Shown here: positions 12,364 through 22,758 of the stretch, in pieces
Layout: each line of letters opens with the position of its first letter
How positions within the stretch are numbered: position 1 is the stretch's first letter
Source of the DNA: Microbotryomycetes sp. JL201
Lineage: Eukaryota > Basidiomycota > Microbotryomycetes
Direction of reading: 5' to 3'
Assembly: GCA_033819885.1 (NCBI GenBank)
Contig: JAQYUZ010000009.1
Span: forward strand, 186,001 to 250,000
DNA length: 64,000 nucleotides
The notes under the pieces: model-generated
Seen by the model: the letters and a program-made list of their open reading frames with translations, nothing else
What the model was told of the DNA's origin: nothing
Database searches by the model: none
Made by a program: the position numbers and the translations under genes

Positions 12364-13168
12364 ATGGTCAGTTGACGATTGTCGAGCTTATGTCGTCTCG
12401 AATGCACCAAGCCAATCACGCAACTATCGCCGGGCGCTCGCTACTCCTGGACGACCGGCGGCCGTTGAATTTTTTCCCGTTCGTCGGGCGCTCGAGCAGA
12501 CGCACTGCGGTCGTCTTCTAGGCTCTTCGCATCAGGCTCAAGGATGATACAAGGCACTGTCGGTGTCCGTTTCTCCCTTGCTTGCCGCATCGCCGGCCGG
12601 ATGAGACGGCGGGCGCGGATCCGCGAGGCAGGTGCTCGCTTGTAGCGCCTGCCGCGCGGTTTCTGTTGCTACGTGCCGCTGTGGTCTCATTCTCTAGGAG
12701 ACTCACGATAATCCATTGCCGTGCTATGTGGTCACGGCGCTCGAACTCTGCAAGGCTGACCATCTTTCTGCATTTTTATCTAGCCTAAGGAAATCAAGGA
12801 GATCAAGCAGTTCCTCGAGATTGCTCGCAGAAAGGACGCTCAGTGTATGTTCCGTCTGCTCATGCCCAGCTTCGCGCTCAGCTAACTCCATCTCGAAATC
12901 GCAGCCGCGACGATCAAGAAGTCGGTCTCGCGCAAGGCAACTGCCTCGAGCAAGACTGCCACCAAGTACAAGTTCAAGATCCGCTGCTCGCGCTACTTGT
13001 ACACCTTCTGCCTGCATGATGCCGACAAGGCTGAGAAGCTCCGCCAGTCGCTCCCCCCTAGTACGACCCGGCACCCTCTCTTATCTCGTGTGCCGCAGTT
13101 GACATCACCTTCTATGCACAGCCCTCAAGGTCACTGACGTTGATGGCGACAAGAAGACCAAGAAGTGA
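12364..13168 (+). CDS. RPL38: 60S ribosomal protein eL38
   Basis: Small protein of the cytosolic large ribosomal subunit. Three exons are certain: 12784-12844 ([20 protein letters not shown]), 12905-13060 (rich in Lys, with [19 protein letters not shown]) and 13122-13168 ([14 protein letters not shown], stop at 13166-13168). The initiator Met must come from an upstream exon, because the first certain exon begins with the second residue of the family right after an acceptor (tttatctag). The best candidate is the ATG at 12364-12366, followed at once by a gtcagt donor, which makes a 417-nt first intron and an 88-residue protein. Other upstream ATGs are possible, so the start has low confidence while the product is secure. 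Confidence 0.85.
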
Positions 13169-13767
13169 TCTGCTTCACGCTCTTCGTGCGGGGTCTCTTT
13201 TTTTCCAAGGGAGAAAGTTGGGCTGTCCCACCGTGTTGTCATTTATCTAGTCTCTTGAGGTGGATGCATCGCGGAGACGCTGTTTTCCTTTGAACTGCCA
13301 CATTGCGTCGTCCGTTCCCGCGAAAGGCCTTCGCGGTCGTTGACACCGTGTTCGCCTTGGCGGCTCGCACAAAGGCTTTGGCATCTTGCAGGCTGTCAGT
13401 CTCTCTGCACGAGTGACGCGTCGTGCAGTTTCATCCCTAGAACGATGCTCGTGGGACGCTCCCAGACGGTCTCTCTCTGAGTCACGTGACTTTGTGAGCC
13501 TTGTGCAGAGCTCTTGGATGCTTTTCGCAGGCTCGGCAGGCTTGAGCGAGTTGGGACTGCGGCGATGGAGTGTTTCCCAAGCCTTGTGCGTGAGGAAGCG
13601 TTGACGGGGCCGGACGGCCGCCCGTCTCGCCCGGCCGACGGACCTCTGCGCTCGGCTCTGAGCTTCTGGCTAAGAGCAGCTCTCTCATCCATTGCCTCTT
13701 TCTTTCCTCATCGCTCAAAACATCGTTCTCATTGAGACCTACTTAGACTCTTTGTCTTTCATCAGAC
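13169..13767. other. intergenic region, eL38 to FAD monooxygenase
   Basis: About 600 nt downstream of eL38 and upstream of the monooxygenase on the same strand. A T-run near 13198 follows the eL38 stop. No coding exon or recognised regulatory motif was found; it presumably holds the eL38 3' end and the monooxygenase promoter. Confidence 0.4.
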
Positions 13768-15678
13768 ATGTCGCAAGAGCACAAGCAACTCAAGGTGGCC
13801 AGTGAGTTTCGACGAGTGTGGGGGGAATCGACTTCTGGTCGTTGCTACGTCGCCGGCTAGATGAACACTGACTCGTCTGGCCTTTGCACTAGTCATTGGT
13901 GGTGGCCTCGGTGGTATGGCAGCAGCCATCGCGCTCCGACGAGCTGGTCATTTGGGTAAGTCGTCTCGACGGCCGAGCAGAGCCATTCGAAACTCATGCG
14001 ACGTACGCTGCACAGTCTCAATCTACGAGCGTCGTGACTTTAAGCTTGAGGTTGGTGCATCCATCTCGTGTGCTGCAAATGGCACTCAGGTGAGTCATGA
14101 GTGAGATAGTTGTCTCCGACAGCCTGATCTGACCAAAATTGACTCTGGCAGTGGCTACGCGAGTGGAACGTCGACATTGCTTCAGGCCGACCTACAATCC
14201 TCATGAAACTCGTCATGCGCGATTGGAAGACGGGCGAGATTCTGAACCAGTATAGTCTCGAGGACTACGAGAAGACCTGGGGCAACGTAAGTGACCGGCA
14301 TGTCCCACCCGGCAGCACCATCGACTGACGTCATTCTGTTTGGCAGGTCTACAACATGTTCCATCGCGTCGACATGCACGAAATGTTGATGAGGACCGCC
14401 ATGTCTGAAGAAGGCGAAGGCACGCCCGCCACTTGCGTCGTCGACCACATTGCAGAGTCGCTCGACACCGCGACTGGCACAGTTACATTCACCAACGGCG
14501 TCAAAATTCAGGCTGATCTTATCATCGGTGCCGACGGTATCAGGGTGAGCTGGAACGAGGTGGACGTGAGACCACATGGCTAACGGCTTTGCCCAGTCCG
14601 CGCTCCGCCGAGAAATCGGCGTCAAGCCCGACATCAAGTCTGCCAACCAGACTTGCTACCGTTGCAACGTCAAAGTCACCGACATTGAGCGGCTCGGCCT
14701 TGTCAAGTGGGCGGCGGACCCGGCGATTCAAGTGAGGACGAGGTTGATTTTCCTGAAGACTGTGTTTGACGGATTCTTTTTTTTTTTTTTTTTTTTTTTT
14801 TTTTGACAGTTCTGGGGCGGTTACCCGACAGAGGACGTCAACAAGTACTACAAGATTGTCATGTCGCCGTGCGCTGGCGAGGAGGTCAGTTTTTTTTTTG
14901 AAAGTCCGGATGATTACCATTTGCTTATGCGGTTTGGACCAGATCGTTTCGTTCTACTGTTTCATGCCCACCGAGATGACCAACCACACTCAAGAAGGTT
15001 TCTCGTTTGCCGAGGTGCCCGTGTCCGACATTCTTGTCGGCAAATACGACGTGTTGGACCCGCAGTGCCGCGATTTGATCAAAAACTCGATCGACCGCAT
15101 GCCGTGGCGTTTGTATGTGCACCAACCTTACTCGCACTGGGTCAAAGACAATGTTTGCATCCTCGGTGACGCGGCTCATCCCATGATGCCTCAGTGAGCT
15201 TTTCCCATCATTTTGACCGGACTGTGATTCTGACGAGCACCTACAGCCAATCTCAGGGCGCCTGCATGGCCATCGAGGACGCTGCCGCTCTCGGTGTCAT
15301 CTTTTCGAAAGAGTACAACTTTACCAACGATGTCAAAGCTGGTCTGGAGTTGTACCAGCAGATCCGCAAGCCTCGCGCCACTCGAGTGCAAGCCGCTTCA
15401 GCTAGGGCCACCGAGAACTTGAACGAGCGCATCGGATTCTCGAGCCTGAGCGCTCCCGAGGCGAGGTTGGCTGCGGCAGAGGGCAAATTGACAGTCAGTT
15501 GAAACCCGAGCCTGCGCAGTCTCGTGTGATGCGATTACTGATTGTCGGGGACCTCTACTAGGTCGATGAGATGAACCGCTACGACATGAAGGCTGACATC
15601 CGCCAAGCGGTCGAGGCCAAGTACGGCAACAAGGCAAAGGCCGCCACTGACGATGCGCCTTTGATGGCCAGTCTGTAG
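13768..15678 (+). CDS. FAD-dependent monooxygenase, salicylate-hydroxylase type
   Basis: Class A flavoprotein hydroxylase that would use NAD(P)H and O2 to hydroxylate a small, probably aromatic substrate in the cytosol. Ten exons: 13768-13801, 13893-13955, 14016-14089, 14152-14286, 14347-14544, 14597-14731, 14810-14884, 14943-15193, 15247-15493 and 15562-15678, giving 442 residues. Visible motifs are the Rossmann GxGxxG (IIGGGLGGMAAAIALRRAG), the DG motif (LIIGADGIR) and the GD flavin-ribityl motif (CILGDAAHPMMPHQSQGA, split by an intron). The intron 14732-14809 contains a T-run of about 28 nt before its acceptor. A Zn2Cys6 regulator starts about 220 nt downstream on the same strand, suggesting local control of an aromatic-degradation step; that link is inference. 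Confidence 0.92.
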
Positions 15679-15896
15679 ACGTCGAGGTTTCTCTTGGAAG
15701 GGGGTGTTTGCGGTCTTGTTGTAGTAATCTTTTGTGCCGTGTGGCATACTGTGGTGCATTCGAGCTTTTCCGGTTCGTTTATCAGACACGGGCGTCGACG
15801 GCCGCCGCGCATCGAGCCGCCCGTGCTCGGCCAGAGCGGTCAACAGAGCGAGCTGAGGCAGGCGTTACCTGCTCAAACTTGCATTCAGCATTAGAT

Positions 15897-18800
15897 ATGA
15901 ACGCCGAAGCGCGATCTGCAGTGCTATCGTACGCTTCTGCAGCAGCAGGAGCTGCTTCCGGTCACGGTCATGCTCAAACTCGCCCTTCGCCATCCGATCA
16001 TACGGCTCCACGTCAGCACGGCGAGCCACAGTCGCAGCTGCAGCCGGCCATGTTCAAGCCAGAGCCTGCGATCGTAGTCAGCTCGTCCCGCCGCCCGATC
16101 CAAAGTTGTGCGGAATGTCAGTCTCGGCGCTCGGGCCCGCCTCGTTGACACCCGCATGTGCTGACCGCTCACGTGACGCGACATTTGTCTGCAGGCAAGA
16201 GACGAAAGATAAAGTGAGCATCCGAGACGGTGACATTTTCGATACACCGCGCGACCATTCGACGCTCGCCGAGTTCGGTTATCGAGCCGGAAGCCCCGCG
16301 CCAACCTCGCAATAGTTCACTGTGAATCCTCAGACGCTGACACCCCCCCGCCCTGCGACACTAGATGCAACCGAGTCATCCCGTGCGAGCCATGCACCGC
16401 ACGAGGCGAGCAGAACTTGTGCAGAGAAGTCGAAAAGGTCGACCCGTCGTAAGCTGCATAATAGCAGACCTTTGTCAGGCAGCACTAATGACAGATATGT
16501 CAGCGTCACGTACGCGAACGCGGCAGACGTTGAATTGCTGCAAAGTCGCGTGACATCGCTCGAGAACGAGCTCATCAGGTAGGCGGGCCCGTCTCTGTCA
16601 TCACGCAGCCTCGCTGAACGTGCTCAATTTTCTGATAGCTTGTCCGAGGTCGTCAGGGGCCTGCAACAAGCTGGCCATGGTCCTGGAGCCCGGGATGGAG
16701 CATCTTCGCCCCGCCACCAAGCGCTCATGCGCCATGCGCAGTCCACCAGTGCAGCAAACTCGAATGCCGACCCTCTCGACATTGCCGAAGCGCGTCAGTC
16801 GCATCCGGACGAAGAGGTGGCTCTCGTCCTTGAAGATTTTGCCATGGGGCATCGCGTCAACAGAGATCGAGCTGCCCAACGGCTCACCTCGTCGTCGTCG
16901 ATTCCAACTATCGGATCCAGTACTCAATTGACGTTCCCATCTCCACAAATGCCTCCATCATCCACGCTGAATATGATCAAAGACAGCAACCCCCTCGCGT
17001 TCTTCATTCCCGCAGACTTTGACTGGGCTTTGCAAGTTTTACGCGTTTTTCCGAGTCCTCAGCAGAGCGCTGCGCTCGTCCACTTTTATTTTCATAAGCT
17101 CGAGTGGTATACCAAGGTCAGTACGTGCGACCATGAGATGGTCATTGTACGCTGATCTCAGTACTGCAGGCGCTCCACAAACCAACGTACCTACAAGATG
17201 TGAGAACCTGAATCTTACGAGCTGAAAATCGCCTGACTAGCATTGCCATCAGTGTCAGAAGCTGTTCCAGTTACCGATTCACGAGGCAGCCCGACAAATG
17301 CGGCCTTCTTTTTTGGCAGTACACGCTATGGTCTTGTGTCTCGCCTTGCACCTGATTGAACCAGATGTTCAAGCTCAAATTGATATCTCTCAAGACGAGG
17401 CTGCACAACTCGCGAAAAGAATGTTCAGCGCCGCGCAGGTCAGTACAGCGCTTTTTTTTTTCGTTTTCAAAGCCACAAGTCTAATGACTCGTCTTCATTA
17501 GGCGGTTCTGTGGGCTTCAGACTGGATGAGCAGTCACTCGCTTGAGTCTCTCCAATGCATCGTTCTCATGGGCGTCTATCAATTCAACGTGGACGAGCAG
17601 TCCGACAGCGCCTGGGCATTGCTCGGGAGCGCCATCAAAGTCGCTCAGAACATTGGTCTGGCACGCCTGGGGGCGGAAACTGAAGCACGCAAACGGCTGT
17701 GGCCGGAAGCATGGAAGAGCTTTGCCAAACGAGAGGTTGGCCGAAGGGTTTGGTGGAATCTGGTAATGCTTGATTGGTAAGCCAGTATTCGACTCGCCTT
17801 TTTGTTGGACACACTCGGCTCACGTGCCGGTCAGGTCACATGCAATTGCCCACGGCGCCACGTATACGGCACATCCGGGGCAGATGCACACGTCGCCGCC
17901 GTCAAACGTCAACGATGACGACATGCCTATCGACGGACCACAGTTCATGTCGTATCCGCTCGATCGATACACCGAGTCGTCTTTCATCATCTTCAAAATC
18001 CGCTTTACGATTTTGTACCGCGAACTGATCGATCACTTGATCACGCATGCCCCAGCGCAATATTCTTTCGTGCTCAAGTGAGTACGCTTCTCTCCTGGAA
18101 ATTGCGAGACAACTGAGGAGAATCTTCGCAGCATGGACATGCGCCTGGTCAAAATGATGGACGAGCTGCCTGGGCACTTTAAGGACCCGCTGTCGTTGCC
18201 CGAAGACAGTGACCCAAACGTGAGTCTGCAACAGATTTATCCTTAGTCGCACTGCTCAAGGCTGTGCAACCTATGACTAGCTCGTCAAGGAATGTATATT
18301 GCTTGGATTGATCGGCGAAACACGTCTCCTGCGATTGCATCGACCGTACTTGACTCGCGGATTCAAGGAAGTCAAATACGCGCCTTCAAAAGACCGCTGT
18401 GTGCATTCTGCCAGTGAGTCGAGCGACTCCGGGAGATCGCTCCACGACGCTGATGAAATGGTCAATCCAGGAAACATACTGAGGCTGTTAAGCGTCGCTG
18501 GTAAGCGATGTCCCGAGCTCCTACGGTTCTGGGTCGTCATCTTCTACTGGTACGATTTTTAACGAAAGCGTTCAGACTTCACGCTCAACCACGTGGGATC
18601 TGCAGCTTTGCAGCCGCCATAGTCACGTTCGTTGACCTGACACGGGCACCATCGGAGGCGACACGCAATCTGCTCACCGAGACTCTTTCACTGCTCAAGT
18701 GCGTCCGAGATGCAAGTTTGGAAAGCCCGCGTGCTAAAACGTTCTGCATAGGACCGCCGAGATTGTCAGCGCCGCGGCGCGCAACGCTATCCGCTTGCTT

Positions 18801-19385
18801 GAAGGCTTGCTTGCTGCCGAGAATGAGATACGTTCAAACCAGCAACTGAATGGCGACCCACTCAACAAGAAGCGCAAACTGGGGAGCTCTTTGGAACTTG
18901 TTTCTGTTGACGACCCGTTTCAGAAGGCAGTCAATCGGCTACTGCTCGCAGCCGCAGCGGCCCCGCCGTCAACGACAGATTCTGCCCCGGCCAACGCTAC
19001 TTCAACAAGTCCAGCATCTTCGCACCCTGGCACTCTGCCCAAAACGTGGGAAGGTATCTCACCTTCGGCGTTCAACAGCGCGTTTGACCTGCTCGTACCG
19101 CCACCGAGCGCACAATTTTCAGACTTGGACATTTTCTTGCATGGCAACGGCATTGCACCAACAACGTCTGCCGCAGCGACTTCTTTTCCAGGGCTGCTTG
19201 CATCAACGCCATCTGCCAACATGGTGGCCATGCCCGCCTTGTCGCGCGTGACTCCCAACATGACTCCCGCACCAGACGCGCCCGGGTTGAGCAGTTCAGA
19301 CTTGTCGGCGGCAGCTTTCGCAGCCGACCTGAGTCACTTGTTTGGTCACGATTTCGTTTTCCCAGATACGACGGGCCTGCCTTGA
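15897..19385 (+). CDS. Zn2Cys6 fungal transcription factor
   Basis: DNA-binding regulator of 897 residues in 13 exons: 15897-16116, 16195-16213, 16365-16448, 16504-16578, 16639-17116, 17170-17199, 17253-17438, 17502-17776, 17835-18077, 18132-18219, 18281-18549, 18606-18698 and 18752-19385. Splicing assembles a perfect binuclear zinc cluster near residues 70-97: CAEC, KRRKIKC, then NRVIPCEPC and a final Cys (spacing C-x2-C-x6-C-x5-C-x2-C-x8-C). A short coiled coil (DVELLQSRVTSLENELIR) follows. The middle matches the fungal-specific transcription factor domain, including GSAIKVAQNIGLARLG and RRVWWNLVMLDW. The C-terminus is rich in Ser, Ala and Pro, as in activation domains. The second exon is only 19 nt. 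Its position beside the monooxygenase suggests a target, without proof. Confidence 0.92.
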
Positions 19386-19422
19386 ACGCGGTTACGAACG
19401 AGATAACGAATGGAATGCAACC

Positions 19423-21007
19423 TTATAGTTCTAATCTACTGGCCGCTGTCGATATGGCTGATGATGTGTATGACATTGCCGTGGCTGCAACGGCTTTGGC
19501 ACAGCAAGGTCGTTCCACCACGTTCTGCACGTCGGCCGGCCGCAACAACATCGCTGCCTGAAGCTTCGGCCCGGACCACCAAGTCCATGCCCACCAGACG
19601 AGGCCAAACAAAACCAATGGTCCAAACCACGAAAACACTTCTGCAAATTCCCATGAATGCCTCAACTTTACGTTCCACTCGATTGCCTGTCGTTGTTTGT
19701 CGTCCGAGTCGCTCGTTCTGTCAAACCGATCTTGCTTGACAAACACTTTCATCAAATCGTCCTTTTCTTGCCACCTGTCCCTCAACCACTTGTCAAACGC
19801 CTGCCTCTCTTCAAGTGACCCGTCTCCGACCTCGACATTGCTCAAATCGCCAAGTGGTACCTCTTTGAGCACGTTATATTGCCTGATGTGAACGTGCACA
19901 GCTGGAGGTGGGGTCTGTTTGAACCAGATCGACAGCGAATAATGGTCTTCTGGGTATGATTGAGGTGCGTTGCAGGCCCCGGGGTAGCCGATTGTCAAAT
20001 CAACCAAGGTCAAATCGGGCACTGTCTTGACAAGGTTGCGCAGGCTGCATGCCAAGCCCGAGTCGTCTTTTCAGAATTGCTGTGGTGATGAGTGTATTTG
20101 TGAGTTACTCACGAAAAAAAGAGCCCGGTTGAGCGAGGCAGAAGCGTAAAGTCGAAATCAGAAATGCCCGTCTTTTCAGCAAACGCGAGCGACTTTGGTC
20201 TAGTATTGTTGGTGACGATCGTTCCTTCTGGGAAAATGAGCAGAGTCTGCCGTCGATGAGGGTCAGCTCAAAAAGTTGCAAGTGTGCAGGTGGAAAATTT
20301 TGGCTGTTACCATTGTCTCGTTTGCACTGTCGCGATTGACACCGGCCGAAATGTGTTGTAACTGCTTGGCAAACACGATTCTATCTTTTTCCCAGCTTCT
20401 GTCGAGAAAGATGAAACCGTACAGCTTCGCACCCCATCCTACGATGGGCACTTTGCCGATGGACGCTTTCAGGATGATAAAGATGGACTGGTGAAGGTGC
20501 GCAAAGTAGGCGAAACTCCAGATGTAGACCCAATCGCACAGGGTTTGATGGTTTGACATCTGTGTGAGTGCATGTGAGCAGACTCATGTGGGGCCGATTG
20601 CTCGAACGAGTGGAAGCGTGTTGCATGAACGTAGTCGCAGCATGGGAGCATGTTATCTCTTTGTGCTTGTCACTCACCCAGACACTATGAGTTCCAAGCT
20701 TGATGCCGGTGACGTTGCCGCGCCCGTCGCGCTCAAGCGCCGTCTGCTCATCAACACCGTGTCCGACCGTCACGACGAGCTTTGTTGGTGCAAAGATCTG
20801 TGTCATAGCGACGAGTATGACGCCAAAAATGCTTTTTGTGACCTTGTGCAGGATACGACGAGGCGCGACGATCAGGATGAGCTGGGTCACGTGCGTCAAC
20901 ACGATGCACACGTTGAACAGCACGGCCCAGACGATGCCCAAGGCGAGATTGCCATGCTTAGGTCGCTGCGGGATAGGTAACGCGTACAACTGCGCCGGCG
21001 GCGTCAT
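19423..21007 (-). CDS. PlsC-type lysophospholipid acyltransferase
   Basis: Membrane acyltransferase expected to transfer an acyl group from acyl-CoA to a lysophospholipid, of the LCLAT1/AGPAT-like branch. Exons on the minus strand: 20678-21007, 20311-20559, 20113-20246 and 19423-20044, giving 444 residues. The H-x4-D catalytic motif is NHQTLCDW (residues 113-120) and the acceptor-binding motif is LLIFPEGT (near residue 200). An N-terminal hydrophobic segment (GIVWAVLFNVCIVLTHVTQL) and a C-terminal one (SWFGPLVLFGLVWWAWTWW) indicate an ER or other endomembrane protein. The third intron only works with the acceptor at 20045 (reading FF-S-LRNLVK). The exact substrate cannot be read. The gene is convergent with the regulator upstream, with stops about 40 nt apart. 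Confidence 0.9.
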
Positions 21008-21084
21008 GCCGCGACACGAATGTTACAACAATCTCAATCTATCGCCAGCGAATTTAACCAAAGCCCAGCGTATTTCAAACTCGA

Positions 21085-21602
21085 TCAGCACTGCATATAG
21101 TCTGACGCCATAAGACTGTTTTCAGAGGGTTCGAGTCAGCGAACTGCTCTCCAACATGCGCACATGCGTTATTCATCAAATGCCACTGACAGTTCGAGCG
21201 CAATCTCTGGCCTGACGCGGTCCTTGAAGTCTGGCACGTCGTCCTTGGACTGTGTATAGTGCTCCTTGTACATGAGGTACTCTGCGACCTTTTCGACGAC
21301 CTCTGCACGCTGTTCGCCGAGGTGGATGACGCCCTCTTGCGCTTCGGCGAATCCGCCAGGGCCGCCTGAGAGTGCATCAGACACGAGCGCGCTCCCGAGT
21401 GCGGCGGATCGAGGTAGCACAAAGCGGAAGCCTGGCTCAGAAAGAGGCGTCAGCCGCCGGAACAGTTTCACCGCAAGGCTGAGCTGAGGTCGACACTGAC
21501 CGTCAGCCGAGACGAACGTCACAAACGGCGATTCAGCCTGCGAAAAACCATTGCTCAGAAACAGTCTTCTGTCTTTGACTTTCTCGAATTGGCGCTCACC
21601 AT
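21085..21602 (-). CDS. ELC1: elongin C homologue
   Basis: Skp1-fold adaptor of elongin BC complexes and cullin-RING ligases. Exons on the minus strand: 21600-21602, 21501-21537, 21191-21431 and 21085-21115, giving 103 residues, close to the family's usual 100-112. The first exon is just the ATG, followed directly by gtgagc. The mature N-terminus is then MAESPFVTFVSADG-FRFVLP. Family signatures seen: SAALGSALVSDALSG, GVIHLGEQRAEVVEKV, AEYLMYKEHYT and the C-terminal LELLMASDYMQC, which is restored only by the last intron (21116-21190, gtcagt donor). The gene lies head-to-head with the EFM5 gene, with about 100 nt between start codons. Confidence 0.92.
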
Positions 21603-21705
21603 GGCTGGCGGACGTCACTCGGCTCGATAGCGCCGAAAGTCAGAGAGCCTTTGGCTTTCGCCTGGCCACCCTACGCCCCGTGCACCCCGTCATACCATAG
21701 CAAAG

Positions 21706-22660
21706 ATGGATATTCCGTCAAAGTCGACAACGCGAGATGACGATGCTACGTCAACTGGCAGCGGTAGTCCGCCATTGCAGCTCGACCCCTCAACGCTCGC
21801 TATTCTCAACTCGTTTCTGACTGAAAAGACAGAAGCAGAAGAAAAGTTTAGAAAACTCGAAGAACAGGCGCATGCCAGGCTCGTCAAGCAGCAGGGTCAA
21901 AGCGACAAGGCAGGCGACGGAGCAGCTCGAGAGAACGTTGAGAGCGACGACGGTGGCGCGCAAGACCCTATGATGACCGTCGACGAATTTAGGACAATGT
22001 TTGGCGAAGACTGGCAGCTCAGTCAATTCTGGTTAGAGCCGCCGCCGCCACCGAGAGTCGAGAGGTCACGTGCTCACTCGATTTTCACGCCGTTACAGGT
22101 ACTCGACAGAGTTTGCGACGAGACTAGCCAAGTGGATCAGGTCACTCTGCCCTTCAGAGTCTACACACGTTGCATTCCTGTGCTGTCCGACGGGTTACAT
22201 TGGCTTTCAACACACGAACCCAATCAAAGGCACAAAATTGCTAGAGTTTGATCGACGATTCGGCTTGTTTGGCGGCAAGGACTACATTCCGTACGATATC
22301 GACGAGCCTGAAGACGTTCCCGAGTACATGAAGGATACTGTCGATATTGCAGTAGCGGACCCACCGTTTCTGAACGAGGTCCGTACGTCTTTGCTGTCAG
22401 GAACGTGCAGCTCACGTAGCATTTCTACTCAGGTCACGAACAAGAAGCTCGCCAGAACGCTCAGACTATTGCTCAAGCCGCAAGGCAAGCTCATCTTGCT
22501 CACGTCGACTTCTGTCGAGCACTTGTTTCCTCAGATTTACGATTCTGCACCTATCGGACCACTGCACAAGACAGACATCCAAGTGACGCACGCAGGAGGT
22601 ATCGCGAACAGCTTTGGTGTATGGACAAGCTGGGAGATTCTTGGCGGATCTGGGTTTTGA
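21706..22660 (+). CDS. EFM5: eEF1A lysine methyltransferase EFM5 (N6AMT2/EEF1AKMT1 family)
   Basis: SAM-dependent methyltransferase that trimethylates a lysine of translation elongation factor 1A, in the cytosol. Exons 21706-22031, 22099-22378 and 22433-22660 give 277 residues. The catalytic tetrapeptide DPPF is in DIAVADPPFLNE near residue 200. Other family blocks are the spliced SQFWYSTEFA, VAFLCCPTGYIGF, LLEFDRRFGLFG and KLILLTSTSVEHLFPQIY. The N-terminus holds an acidic, probably disordered stretch with a short coil (EEKFRKLEEQAHARL). The second intron uses a gtccgt donor. It shares a roughly 100-nt divergent promoter with elongin C. Confidence 0.92.
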
Positions 22661-22758
22661 ATGCTTACTGTGAACGTTGCTACATCATGTTGACAAACTA
22701 TACAATACTACAACATTCATTGTTCGGAGAGCGAATCAAGCTGCGGCTGCGAATGTTT

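Noticed and set aside
16449-16482. A 34-nt intron in the Zn2Cys6 gene
   Set aside because: The acceptor at 16503 gives a 55-nt intron with a branch-like ctaatgac and the same frame, so it is preferred.
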